Shown piece after piece: positions 14,526-26,471 of a DNA stretch of 64,000 nucleotides. The notes beneath the pieces are model-generated. The model was not told the origin of the DNA. It did no database searches and was given only the letters and a program-made list of their open reading frames with translations. The stretch covers positions 62,001-126,000 of the forward strand of contig CATLJY010000193.1 in NCBI GenBank assembly GCA_949987705.1, in the 5' to 3' direction. The position numbers and the translations under genes were made by a program. How positions within the stretch are numbered: position 1 is the first letter of the stretch; each line of letters starts with the position of its first letter. This DNA comes from Thereva unica. Lineage: Eukaryota > Arthropoda > Insecta > Diptera > Therevidae.

Positions 14526-15990
14526 TTATTTTCGATGTATTCGATGTATGAAACTCAATTTCGATGAATTAAGTGAATTTAACTTATTTTCGATGTATTC
14601 GATGATTGTAACTTAATTTCGATGAATTAAGTGAATTTAAGTTATTTTCGATGTATTCGATGTATGAAACTCAATTTCGATGAATTAAGTGAATTTAACT
14701 TATTTTCGATGTATTCGATGAATGTAACTTAATTTCGATGAATTAAGTGATTTCAAGTTATTTTCGATGTTTTCGATGAATGTAACTTAATTTCGATGAA
14801 TTAAGTGATTTCAAGTTATTTTCGATGTATTCGATGTATGAAACTCAATTTCGATGAATTAAGTGAATTTAAGTTATTTTCGATGTATTCGATGAATGTA
14901 ACTTAATTTCGATGAATTAAGTGAATTTAACTTATTTTCGATGTATTCGATGAATGTAACTTAATTTCGATGAATTAAGTGATTTCAAGTTATTTTCGAT
15001 GTATTCGATGAATGTAACTTAATTTCGATGAATTAAGTGAATTTAACTTATTTTCGATGTATTCGATGAATGTAACTTAATTTCGATGAATTAAGTGAAT
15101 TTAAGTTATTTTCGATGTATTCGATGAATGTAACTCAATTTCGATGAATTAAGTGAATTGAACTTATTTTCGATGTATTCGACGAATGTAACTTAATTTC
15201 GATGAATTAAGTGATTTCAAGTTATTTTCGATGAATTCGATGAATGTAACTTGATTTCGATGAATTAAGTGAATTTAAGTTATTTTCGATGTATTCGATG
15301 TATGAAACTCAATTTCGATGAATTAAGTGAATTTAACTTATTTTCGATGTATTCGATGAATGTAACTCAATTTCGATGAATTAAGTGAATTGAACTTATT
15401 TTCGATGTATTCGATGAATGTAACTTAATTTCGATGAATTAAGTGATTTCAAGTTATTTTCGATGTATTCGATGTATGAAACTCAATTTCGATGAATTAA
15501 GTGAATTTAACTTATTTTCGATGTATTCGATGAATGTAACTTAATTTCGATGAATTAAGTGATTTCAAGTTATTTTCGATGTATTCGATGTATGAAACTT
15601 AATTTCGATGAATTAAGTGATTTCAAGTTATTTTCGATGAATTCGATGAATGTAACTTAATTTCGATGAATTAAGTGAATTTAACTTATTTTCGATGTAT
15701 TCGATGAATGTAACTTAATTTCGATGAATTAAGTGATTTCAAGTTATTTTCGATGTATTCGATGTATGAAACTCAATTTCGATGAATTAAGTGAATTTAA
15801 CTTATTTTCGATGTATTCGATGAATGTAACTTAATTTCGATGAATTAAGTGAATTGAACTTATTTTCGATGTATTCGATGAATGTAACTTAATTTCGATG
15901 AATTAAGTGATTTCAAGTTATTTTCGATGAATTCGATGAATGTAACTTGATTTCGATGAATTAAGTGAATTTAACTTATTTTCGATGTAT

Positions 15991-18910
15991 TCCATGAATG
16001 TAACTTAATTTCGATGAATTAAGTGATTTCAAGTTATTTTCGATGTATTCGATGAATATAACTTAATTTCGGTGAATTAAGTGAATTTAAGTTATTTTCG
16101 ATGTATTCGATGTATGAAACTCAATTTCGATGAATTAAGTGAATTTAAGTTATTTTCGATGTATTCGATGAATGTAACTTAATTTCGATGAATTAAGTGA
16201 ATTTAACTTATTTTCGATGTATTCGATGAATGTAACTTAATTTCGATGAATTAAGTGAATTTAAGTTATTTTCGATGTATTCGATGAATGTAACTCAATT
16301 TCGATGAATTAAGTGAATTGAACTTATTTTCGATGTATTCGATGAATGTAACTTAATTTCGATGAATTAAATGATTTCAAGTTATTTTCGATGAATTCGA
16401 TGAATGTAACTTGATTTCGATGAATTAAGTGAATTTAAGTTATTTTCGATGTATTCGATGTATGAAACTCAATTTCGATGAATTAAGTGAATTTATCTTA
16501 TTTTCGATGTATTCGATGAATGTAACTCAATTTCGATGAATTAAGTGAATTGAACTTATTTTCGATGTATTCGATGAATGTAACTTAATTTCGATGAATT
16601 AAGTGATTTCAAGTTATTTTCGATGTATTCGATGTATGAAACTCAATTTCGATGAATTAAGTGAATTTAACTTATTTTCGATGTATTCGATGAATGTAAC
16701 TTAATTTCGATGAATTAAGTGATTTCAAGTTATTTTCGATGTATTCGATGTATGAAACTTAATTTCGATGAATTAAGTGAATTTAACTTATTTTCGATGT
16801 ATTCGATGAATGTAACTTAATTTCGATGAATTAAGTGAATTGAACTTATTTTCGATGTATTCGATGAATGTAACTTAATTTCGATGAATTAAGTGATTTC
16901 AAGTTATTTTCGATGTATTCGATGAATGTAACTTAATTTCGATGAATTAAGTGAATTTAACTTATTTTCGATGTATTCGATGAATGTAACTCAATTTCGA
17001 TGAATTAAGTAAATTGAACTTATTTTCGATGTATTCGATGAATGTAACTTAATTTCGATGAATTAAGTGATTTCAAGTTATTTTCGATGAATTCGATGAA
17101 TGTAACTTAATTTCGATGAATTAAGTGAATTTAACTTATTTTCGATGTATTCGATGAATGTAACTTAATTTCGATGAATTAAGTGAATTTAACTTATTTT
17201 CGATGTATTCGATGAATGTAACTCAATTTCGATGAATTAAGTGAATTGAACTTATTTTCGATGTATTCGATGAATGTAACTTAATTTCGATGAATTAAGT
17301 GATTTCAAGTTATTTTCGATGAATTCGATGAATGTAACTTGATTTCGATGAATTAAGTGAATTTAAGTTATTTTCGATGTATTCGATGTATGAAACTCAA
17401 TTTCGATGAATGAAGTGAATTTAACTTATTTTCGATGTATTCGATGAATGTAACTTAATTTCGATGAATTAAGTGATTTCAAGTTATTTTCGATGTATTC
17501 GATGAATGTAACTCAATTTCGATGAATTAAGTGAATTTAAGTTATTTTAGATGTATTCGATGTATGAAACTCAATTTCGATGAATTAAGTGAATTTAACT
17601 TATTTTCGATGTATTCGATGAATGTAACTTAATTTCGATGAATTAAGTGATTTCAAGTTATTTTCGATGTATTCGATGAATGTAACTTAATTTCGATGAA
17701 TTAAGTGAATTTAAGTTATTTTCGATGTATTCGATGTATGAAACTCAATTTCGATGAATTAAGTGAATTTAACTTATTTTCGATGTATTCGATGAATGTA
17801 ACTTAATTTCGATGAATTAAGTGATTTCAAGTTATTTTCGATGTTTTCGATGAATGTAACTTAATTTCGATGAATTAAGTGATTTCAAGTTATTTTCGAT
17901 GTATTCGATGTATGAAACTCAATTTCGATGAATTAAGTGAATTTAAGTTATTTTCGATGTATTCGATGAATGTAACTTAATTTCGATGAATTAAGTGAAT
18001 TTAACTTATTTTCGATGTATTCGATGAATGTAACTTAATTTCGATGAATTAAGTGATTTCAAGTTATTTTCGATGTATTCGATGAATGTAACTTAATTTC
18101 GATGAATTAAGTGAATTAAACTTATTTTCGATGTATTCGATGTATGAAACTCAATTTCGATGAATTAAGTGAATTTAACTTATTTTCGATGTATTCGATG
18201 AATGTAACTCAATTTCGATGAATTAAGTGAATTGAACTTATTTTCGATGTATTCGATGAATGTAACTTAATTTCGATGAATTAAGTGATTTCAAGTTATT
18301 TTCGATGTATTCGATGTATGAAACTCAATTTCGATGAATTAAGTGAATTTAACTTATTTTCGATGTATTCGATGAATGTAACTTAATTTCGATGAATTAA
18401 GCGATTTCAAGTTATTTTCGATGTATTCGATGTATGAAACTTAATTTCGATGAATTAAGTGATTTCAAGTTATTTTCGATGAATTCGATGAATGTAACTT
18501 AATTTCGATGAATTAAGTGAATTTAACTTATTTTCGATGTATTCGATGAATGTAACTTAATTTCGATGAATTAAGTGATTTCAAGTTATTTTCGATGTAT
18601 TCGATGTATGAAACTCAATTTCGATGAATTAAGTGAATTTAACTTATTTTCGATGTATTCGATGAATGTAACTTAATTTCGATGAATTAAGTGAATTGAA
18701 CTTATTTTCGATGTATTCGATGAATGTAACTTAATTTCGATGAATTAAGTGATTTCAAGTTATTTTCGATGAATTCGATGAATGTAACTTGATTTCGATG
18801 AATTAAGTGAATTTAACTTATTTTCGATGTATTCCATGAATGTAACTTAATTTCGATGAATTAAGTGATTTCAAGTTATTTTCGATGTATTCGATGAATA
18901 TAACTTAATT
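15991..18910. repeat. 2842-bp (49-monomer) duplication
   Basis: TCCATGAATG at 15991 and 18833, and AATATAACTT with downstream TTTCGGTG at 16055 and 18897, are each 2842 bp apart (49 x 58). The AATATA/CGGTG marker pair also appears further right (for example 21101, 27301, 38490, 54715), so this monomer type has been spread widely by repeated exchange. Confidence 0.75.
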
Positions 18911-20845
18911 TCGGTGAATTAAGTGAATTTAAGTTATTTTCGATGTATTCGATGTATGAAACTCAATTTCGATGAATTAAGTGAATTTAAGTTATTTTCG
19001 ATGTATTCGATGAATGTAACTTAATTTCGATGAATTAAGTGAATTTAACTTATTTTCGATGTATTCGATGAATGTAACTTAATTTCGATGAATTAAGTGA
19101 TTTCAAGTTATTTTCGATGTATTCGATGTATGAAACTCAATTTCGATGAATTAAGTGAATTTAACTTATTTTCGATGTATTCGATGAATGTAACTTAATT
19201 TCGATGAATTAAGTGAATTTAAGTTATTTTCGATGTATGCGATGAATGTAACTCAATTTCGATGAATTAAGTGAATTGAACTTATTTTCGATGTATTCGA
19301 TGAATGTAACTTAATTTCGCCGAATTAAGTGATTTCAAGTTATTTTCGATGAATTCGATGAATGTAACTTGATTTCGATGAATTAAGTGAATTTAAGTTA
19401 TTTTCGATGTATTCGATGTATGAAACTCAATTTCGATGAATTAAGTGAATTTAACTTATTTTCGATGTATTCGATGAATGTAACTCAATTTCGATGAATT
19501 AAGTGAATTGAACTTATTTTCGATGTATTCGATGAATGTAACTTAATTTCGATGAATTAAGTGATTTCAAGTTATTTTCGATGTATTCGATGTATGAAAC
19601 TCAATTTCGATGAATTAAGTGAATTTAACTTATTTTCGATGTATTCGATGAATGTAACTTAATTTCGATGAATTAAGTGATTTCAAGTTATTTTCGATGT
19701 ACTCGATGAATGTAACTTAATTTCGATGAATTAAGTGATTTCAAGTTATTTTCGATGTATTCGATGTATGAAACTCCATTTCGATGAATTAAGTGAATTT
19801 AAGTTATTTTCGATGTATTCGATGAATGTAACTTAATTTCGATGAATTAAGTGAATTTAAGTTATTTTCGATGTATTCGATGTATGAAACTCAATTTCGA
19901 TGAATTAAGTGAATTTAATTTATTTTCGATGTTTTCGATGAATGTAACTTAATTTCGATGAATTAAGTGATTTCAAGTTATTTTCGATGTATTCGATGAA
20001 TGTAACTTAATTTCGATGAATTAAGTGAATTTAAGTTATTTTCGATGTATTCGATGTATGAAACTCAATTTCGATGAATTAAGTGAATTTAACTTATTTT
20101 CGATGTATTCGATGAATGTAACTTAATTTCGATGAATTAAATGATTTCAAGTTATTTTCGATGTATTCGATGAATATAACTTAATTTCGGTGAATTAAGT
20201 GAATTTAAGTTATTTTCGATGTATTCGATGTATGAAACTCAATTTCGATGAATTAAGTGAATTTAACTTATTTTCGATGTATTCGATGAATGTAACTTAA
20301 TTTCGATGAATTAAGTGATTTCAAGTTATTTTCGATGTATTCGATGTATGAAACTCAATTTCGATGAATTAATTGAATTTAACTTATTTTCGATGTATTC
20401 GATGAATGTAACTTAATTTCGATGAATTAAGTGATTTCAAGTTATTTTCGATGTATTCGATGTATGAAACTCAATTTCGATGAATTAAGTGAATTTAACT
20501 TATTTTCGATGTATTCGATGAATGTTACTTAATTTCGATGAATTAAGTGAATTGAACTTATTTTCGATGTATTCGATGAATGTAACTTAATTTCGATGAA
20601 TTAAGTGAATTTAACTTATTTTCGATGTATTCGATGAATGTAACTTAATTTCGATGAATTAAGTGATTTCAAGTTATTTTCGATGTATTCGATGTATGAA
20701 ACTCCATTTCGATGAATTAAGTGAATTTAAGTTATTTTCGATGTATTCGATGAATGTAACTTAATTTCGATGAATTAAGTGAATTTAAGTTATTTTCGAT
20801 GTATTCGATGTATGAAACTCAATTTCGATGAATTAAGTGAATTTA

Positions 20846-20851
20846 ACTTAT
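20846..20851. other. empty (pre-insertion) counterpart of the LINE target site
   Basis: ACTTAT here sits in the same variant context as the LINE insertion site: a type-a monomer on the left and the GTTTTCG variant box on the right. It lies 1914 bp (33 x 58) before the left TSD copy (22760) and 6200 bp before the right one (27046); 6200 minus the 4286 inserted bases equals 1914. Downstream text matches the right flank of the LINE closely: AATATAACTT at 21101 corresponds to 27301. It has no insertion. Confidence 0.8.
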
Positions 20852-22759
20852 TTTCGATGTTTTCGATGAATGTAACTTAATTTCGATGAATTAAGTGATT
20901 TCAAGTTATTTTCGATGTATTCGATGAATGTAACTTAATTTCGATGAATTAAGTGAATTTAAGTTATTTTCGATGTATTCGATGTATGAAACTCAATTTC
21001 GATGAATTAAGTGAATTTAACTTATTTTCGATGTATTCGATGAATGTAACTTAATTTCGATGAATTAAGTGATTTCAAGTTATTTTCGATGTATTCGATG
21101 AATATAACTTAATTTCGGTGAATTAAGTGAATTTAAGTTATTTTCGATGTATTCGATGTATGAAACTCAATTTCGATGAATTAAGTGAATTTAACTTATT
21201 TTCGATGTATTCGATGAATGTAACTTAATTTCGATGAATTAAGTGATTTCAAGTTATTTTCGATGTATTCGATGTATGAAACTCAATTTCGATGAATTAA
21301 GTGAATTTAACTTATTTTCGATGTATTCGATGAATGTAACTTAATTTCGATGAATTAAGTGAATTGAACTTATTTTCGATGTATTCGATGAATGTAACTT
21401 AATTTCGATGAATTAAGTGATTTCAAGTTATTTTCGATGTATTCGATGAATGTAACTTAATTTAGATGAATTAAGTGAATTTAACTTATTTTCGATGTAT
21501 TCGATGAATGTAACTCAATTTCGATGAATTAAGTGAATTGAACTTATTTTCGATGTATTCGATGAATGTAACTTTATTTCGATGAATTAAGTGATTTCAA
21601 GTAATTTTCGATGAATTCGATGAATGTAACTTAATTTCGATGAATTAAGTGAATTTAACTTATTTTCGATGTATTCGATGAATGTAACTTTATTTCGATG
21701 AATTAAGTGATTTCAAGTAATTTTCGATGTATTCGATGAATGTAACTTAATTTCGATGAATTAAGTGAATTCAACTTATTTTCGATGTATTCGATGAATG
21801 TAACTCAATTTCGATGAATTAAGTGAATTGAACTTATTTTCGATGTATTCGATGAATGTAACTTAATTTCGATGAATTAAGTGATTTCAAGTTATTTTCG
21901 ATGAATTCGATGAATGTAACTTGATTTCGATGAATTAAGTGAATTTAAGTTATTTTCGATGTATTCGATGTATGAAACTCAATTTCGATGAATTAAGTGA
22001 ATTTAACTTATTTTCGATGTATTCGATGAATGTAAATTAATTTCGATGAATTAAGTGATTTCAAGCTATTTTCGATGTATTCGATGAATGTAACTTAATT
22101 TCGATGAATTAAGTGAATTTAAGTTATTTTAGACGTATTCGATGTATGAAACTCAATTTCGATGAATTAAGTGAATTTAACTTATTTTCGATGTATTCGA
22201 TGAATGTAACTTAATTTCGATGAATTAAGTGATTTCAAGTAATTTTCGATGAATTCGATGAATGTAACTTAATTTCGATGAATTAAGTGAATTTAACTTA
22301 TTTTCGATGTATTCGATGAATGTAACTTAATTTCGATGAATTAAGTGAATTTAACTTATTTTCGATGTATTCGATGAATGTAACTCAATTTCGATGAATT
22401 AAGTGAATTGAACTTATTTTCGATGTATTCGATGAATGTAACTTAATTTCGATGAATTAAGTGATTTCAAGTTATTTTCGATGAATTCGATGAATGTAAC
22501 TTGATTTCGATGAATTAAGTGAATTTAAGTTATTTTCGATGTATTCGATGAATGTAACTTAATTTTGATGAATTAAGTGAATTTAACTTATTTTCGATGT
22601 ATTCGATGAATGTAACTTAATTTCGATGAATTAAGTGATTTCAAGTTATTTTCGATGAATTCGATGAATGTAACTTGATTTCGATGAATTAAGTGAATTT
22701 AAGTTATTTTCGATGTATTCGATGTATGAAACTCAATTTCGATGAATTAAGTGAATTTA

Positions 22760-22765
22760 ACTTAT
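22760..22765. repeat. target-site duplication, left copy (ACTTAT)
   Basis: ACTTAT is the last satellite sequence before the LINE and is repeated at 27046-27051. Because ACTTAT is part of every type-a monomer, it is intact satellite on both sides. Deleting the element plus one copy restores a normal monomer. A 5-bp reading (ACTTA) cannot be fully excluded. The copy lies at the 3' end of the element, which is on the minus strand. Confidence 0.75.
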
Positions 22766-22787
22766 AGGGAGTAAGGCACGCAGAGAG
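22766..22787 (-). other. LINE 3' UTR and 3' terminus, no poly(A)
   Basis: Only 22 nt separate the TGA stop (22788-22790) from the junction with satellite. On the sense strand the element ends in GTGCCTTACTCCCT. There is no poly(A) and no short tandem tail such as many LINEs carry. CR1-like elements often have short 3' ends with small repeats rather than poly(A), so absence of poly(A) is not disqualifying. The lack of any tail repeat is unusual and may mean the 3' end is slightly shortened. Confidence 0.6.
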
Positions 22788-25700
22788 TCACGCCACATTG
22801 AGAAGGGTCCTTTTAAGGACAACTTCACTGGTTAGCAAGCTAAACACACTCCTATTGTTGTTAGTATTTATAAGCATGCGATTAACGGGTTCGAACATGC
22901 CATAATTGGTGTTAGAGGAGTTAATGTGCAAAAGAGGTTCACCTCTCAGGTTGTAGTTATTCACTCTAAATGACGCGCGGTTTCTTAAGAAACCAGAGTC
23001 CACTTTGTCATTCATCAGTCGATGAACGAATATAACGTCAGCGACCTCACGGCGCTTATGGAGGGAGCTTAAGTTGAGCAATTTAAGTCTGTTCTCATAA
23101 GGCGGAAGAGCGAGTGGGTCATCCCACGGGAGGTGGCTGAGTGCAAACCGGACGAACTTCCTTTGAACCGATTCGATTCTACTAACATGGGAGGAATAGT
23201 AAGGAGACCAAACCTGGGAAGCGTAGTCAAGCAAAGGCCTAACCAAAGATACGTACAGGTGTTTAGTGACGAGGGGGTTGTTGAACTCTTTGGACCATCT
23301 TTTTATAAATCCCAGGACTGAATTGCCCTTGGAGGAGATATAATTGATGTGGGTGGAGAAATCCAACTTACTTTCTAACCTAACCCCAAGATCGATTACA
23401 GATTCGGTACGGAAGACCTTGTTGTCAAGGAGAGTATAGTCAAAAGTTATAACACCACGTTTCCTACAAAAAGTCATGATCTCGCATTTAGTAATATTAA
23501 GCACAAGGTTGTTGTTGGAACACCAAGAATAGAAGGTGTTTAGATCTGATTGCAGAAGTTTGCAATCCTCTATACTCCTTATGTGGCGATACAGTTTGAT
23601 GTCATCAGCGTAAATAAGGATTTTACAGTGCCTTAGCAGGGTAACAATATCGTCAATTGATAAAATAAAAAGAAGAGGGCCAAGATGACTGCCTTGTGGG
23701 ACTCCAGAGGACGCTTTGATGTTCTTCGATTTGACTCCGCGGAATAGAACCTGGTAGGTTCTATCGGCTAAGTACGACTGGAACCAACCCACAAGGGCAT
23801 GAGGAAATCCTAATTTCTTTAGTTTAAGAGCTATAATAGAGTGGGAGAGCTTGTCGAAAGCCTTACTAAAATCTGTATAGACACAGTCAGTTTGGCAGCC
23901 AGTGACAAAGCCTCTAATTGTGTGTGAAGAGAACTCCAGTAAATTAGTAGTAGTGGAACGGGCTGCAAGAAAACCATGTTGGTTTGTTGAAATAAGCCTC
24001 TTGCAGATAGGGGCGATAGCAGAATAAATAATAGATTCGAAGAGTTTTGGTATAGACGATAACTTTGCAATTGGCCTATAATTAGATATTTCGTTTTTAC
24101 AGCCTTTCTTATGGACAGGTATTATAAAAGAGTTCTTCCATAAGGTTGGGAAGCGCCCTTTATTTAGGGATTTTTGAAATAAACATAGAAGAGGAGACAG
24201 TAGGGCCCCTGCACAGGATTTTAGAACAGCTGGAGGGACTCCATCAGGGCCGGACGAAAAATCTTGTGGAAGTTCATTTATATGTTTCGAGATATCATCC
24301 CTGGTTATAGACAGGGAAAAGTTTTGAGCCGTTTGGATTGCATTGATATGTCGAAAATTGTCTTCATCTGGTTGGAAAACAGAGGACGAGAAAGATTTGA
24401 GGAAGAACGATGCAAAATTTTCACAAATTTCGGCTGGATTAGAACTAAGGGAGTTCTCGTATTGCATGGTGTAAGGGTAATTATCAACTTTTTTCTTTGT
24501 GTTGATAAATTGAAAGAATGCTCTGGGATCACCATACACTTTACCTTCCATGTTTCTGAGGTACTCTTTATAGAGGGTTTCGGAGAGAGCATGAAATTGG
24601 TCATAGCAATTGAGAAATGCATCGAAACTCGCAGTGTCTTTCTTCTTCAGGTAGGTTTTCCAGAGTTTATTCTTCAGGTTTTTGGTACGTCTCAACTCGT
24701 TGTTGTACCACGGTGGGGATGATCTGGGCGATTTTAACGGTTCGATAGGTACACAGGATGCGAAGGTTTCATACAGGATGGAGTAAAATCTGGCTACATC
24801 GACATCCAACTCATTAGGTGAGAGCAACCAAGTGAAATCGACCGAAGCGAGCTTGGATGAGAGTTCCTCAAGGTTGGCTTTTTTAAAGTTAAAGGTAAAG
24901 GTTGTCTCCTCTGGGATTGGCTTATTGTTAAAGACAGAACAATAGCTCAGTAGGAGAGGAGGGTGATAATTATCGACAGGTGACAAGACAATTGAGCTAG
25001 GCTCAACATTCATGTTGTCTGAGTCGGAAAAGAATACAAGATCTAACCGCCTTCCTAAAATATTATTCACACCGCTCATTTGGCACAAGCCGCAGGAAAA
25101 TAAGGAATTCAGAAAGTTGGATTCCCTAGAGTTAAGGTTGTTTCCAGGAAGGTGGTTATCGTCATCATCGCAAGATACCCATTTAACATTGGGTAAGTTA
25201 AAATCACCCACAAGTAGGAGTTCATCTTTGGAATCCATCATATCTTGGATATGATTTATGCAAGCGATTAGAATATCATAGAGGTTTTGACCTCTATCGT
25301 CAAGAGTGCTAAACATATCTGGTGGGATGTAACAGCAGATTAAAAATAAGTTGTTATGAACAAGGGAGACTTTGAGAGCGAGGACCTCAATGTCTAAAGT
25401 ATTGGAAAAATCAGGAAGCGTTATTAAGCAACAGTTGAGAAGGTTACTACATGCAAGTAGTACACCACCTCCACGAGCCTCCGAGTCAATATATCTATCC
25501 CTCCGAAAAACTTGGAAAGAAGAGTCGAAAAGTTCGGCATTAAGAATCCCACTGTATAGCCATGTTTCTGTAAAAGCGATTATATCGAAATCGCTGGCCG
25601 AAGTCGACAGAAACACATGCTTTCTACGGGTTTTCGGGTTGTTAGGAGCCAGACTGGATGCAGCCTCCACCGAAGGGGCTTGCTCAAGTATTTTGGTCGG

Positions 25701-26471
25701 GTCGTTTAAGGCTGTGAGGTTTAAAGTAGCTGCGTCATCCTCCGTTGGAGGAACAGCCGTGGAGCAGGGTGCAGGGAGAAGCTGCTCCCCTACCTGCAGG
25801 GCGCCAGCAGATACTGTCAACGTTGAGGGGGAGTTTATTCTATCGCTGACGCTTTCTAATTTTACGGATAGGGAACTCAGGACATTGTGATTTTGTAACA
25901 CTGCTATAGACAGCGGTTCCATATCCGCCCGAACACGTTTCGTACTCCTTTTAATGTCATCTAATATCGGAAAAAGAGGAGCTAAGGAGTTAACAGTGCA
26001 GGAGGAAGTAGCGACAGGATTGAGGATCGCCGAATGTATGTCGTCGATCGAGTCAAAGACCGTTGCAACCCGGGACGAAAATTCTTGGAATTTATTTATA
26101 AGGGTACCCGAGTTGGTCGCAACAGAAGCAAGGGTGGCGGTCAATGTATCGAGCCGGACGTTGATCGACTGGACATCATCGGTTAACATCTGAAAATGTG
26201 GGATATTTCCAGAGAAAGAATTTAGACGTCCCATGACTTTCTCATGACTATCAAGGAAGACATCAGAGATCTCTTTCATAAGTCTCAGGACGTGGCAGGG
26301 TTGAATGTCGGAGCATTCAGTGCAAGTTGACCCTCTAGGAGCCGAAGCTTTGCCACTAACTCGAACGTTGAGGCAGGTAAGGTGGAAAACGCCACCACAT
26401 ACACCATCACAGGAAATTCCGTCTTGGACGATTTCCAAAGAACACAGCTTACAAAACTGGGGACCCGCCAT
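22788..26471 (-). CDS. fused LINE polyprotein: PHD finger, APE endonuclease, reverse transcriptase
   Basis: 1227 residues starting at ATG 26471. The frame is open a little further upstream, but those codons have no ATG and end at an in-frame TGA (26568-26570). Residues 7-53 form a C4HC3 PHD-type finger: C7, C10, C21, C25, H30, C33, C50, C53. Residues about 60-230 look helical, possibly coiled coil, followed by an acidic and Pro/Ala-rich linker to about 280; this is ORF1 character, presumably RNA-binding. From about 290 comes an endonuclease: FTETW with E302, GDFN with D423 and N425, and DNYHPP with D500 and H503. Its first strand, with the catalytic Asn, is missing. Reverse transcriptase spans about 735-1000: SGPDG 740-744, D867 in motif A, GVPQGS from 923, and YADD 954-957 with both Asp intact. 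A CR1/Jockey-type C-terminal region follows; no RNase H. Two-ORF relatives encode ORF1 and ORF2 separately, so this looks like an in-frame deletion fusion. Reverse transcriptase activity is plausible; endonuclease activity is doubtful. Confidence 0.93.
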   Translation of the reverse strand: MAGPQFCKLCSLEIVQDGISCDGVCGGVFHLTCLNVRVSGKASAPRGSTCTECSDIQPCHVLRLMKEISDVFLDSHEKVMGRLNSFSGNIPHFQMLTDDVQSINVRLDTLTATLASVATNSGTLINKFQEFSSRVATVFDSIDDIHSAILNPVATSSCTVNSLAPLFPILDDIKRSTKRVRADMEPLSIAVLQNHNVLSSLSVKLESVSDRINSPSTLTVSAGALQVGEQLLPAPCSTAVPPTEDDAATLNLTALNDPTKILEQAPSVEAASSLAPNNPKTRRKHVFLSTSASDFDIIAFTETWLYSGILNAELFDSSFQVFRRDRYIDSEARGGGVLLACSNLLNCCLITLPDFSNTLDIEVLALKVSLVHNNLFLICCYIPPDMFSTLDDRGQNLYDILIACINHIQDMMDSKDELLLVGDFNLPNVKWVSCDDDDNHLPGNNLNSRESNFLNSLFSCGLCQMSGVNNILGRRLDLVFFSDSDNMNVEPSSIVLSPVDNYHPPLLLSYCSVFNNKPIPEETTFTFNFKKANLEELSSKLASVDFTWLLSPNELDVDVARFYSILYETFASCVPIEPLKSPRSSPPWYNNELRRTKNLKNKLWKTYLKKKDTASFDAFLNCYDQFHALSETLYKEYLRNMEGKVYGDPRAFFQFINTKKKVDNYPYTMQYENSLSSNPAEICENFASFFLKSFSSSVFQPDEDNFRHINAIQTAQNFSLSITRDDISKHINELPQDFSSGPDGVPPAVLKSCAGALLSPLLCLFQKSLNKGRFPTLWKNSFIIPVHKKGCKNEISNYRPIAKLSSIPKLFESIIYSAIAPICKRLISTNQHGFLAARSTTTNLLEFSSHTIRGFVTGCQTDCVYTDFSKAFDKLSHSIIALKLKKLGFPHALVGWFQSYLADRTYQVLFRGVKSKNIKASSGVPQGSHLGPLLFILSIDDIVTLLRHCKILIYADDIKLYRHIRSIEDCKLLQSDLNTFYSWCSNNNLVLNITKCEIMTFCRKRGVITFDYTLLDNKVFRTESVIDLGVRLESKLDFSTHINYISSKGNSVLGFIKRWSKEFNNPLVTKHLYVSLVRPLLDYASQVWSPYYSSHVSRIESVQRKFVRFALSHLPWDDPLALPPYENRLKLLNLSSLHKRREVADVIFVHRLMNDKVDSGFLRNRASFRVNNYNLRGEPLLHINSSNTNYGMFEPVNRMLINTNNNRSVFSLLTSEVVLKRTLLNVA

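Larger units (their letters stand above)
1..22765. repeat. 58-bp AT-rich satellite array, left block
   Basis: Head-to-tail tandem repeat with a 58-bp period, read directly: for example, the same decamer starts at 61 and at 119. A monomer has three boxes, CGATGTATT, CGATGAATG and CGATGAATT, spaced 9, 20 and 29 bp apart, separated by AT-rich text; GC is about 24%. Recurrent monomer types include: a (GTATGAAACTC in the second box region), b (GTGATTTCAAGTT tail), c (GAATTTAAGTT tail), d (AACTCAATTT with GAATTGAACTT tail) and e (GATGAATTCGATG, which creates an EcoRI site, with AACTTGATTT). These are arranged in higher-order order, often a-b-c, 174 bp. All frames are broken by stops and no long reading frame is present. 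About 392 monomers. Function unknown. Pericentromeric or centromeric heterochromatin is plausible from size and homogeneity, but that is inference. Confidence 0.98.

Noticed and set aside
1..22765. CRISPR-like array (regular short direct repeats)
   Set aside because: No unique spacers: the whole 58 bp is repeated, and the flanking insert is a eukaryotic LINE.
22766..22787. Poly(A) tail at the LINE 3' end
   Set aside because: The junction reads AGGGAG on the plus strand; there is no T run there.
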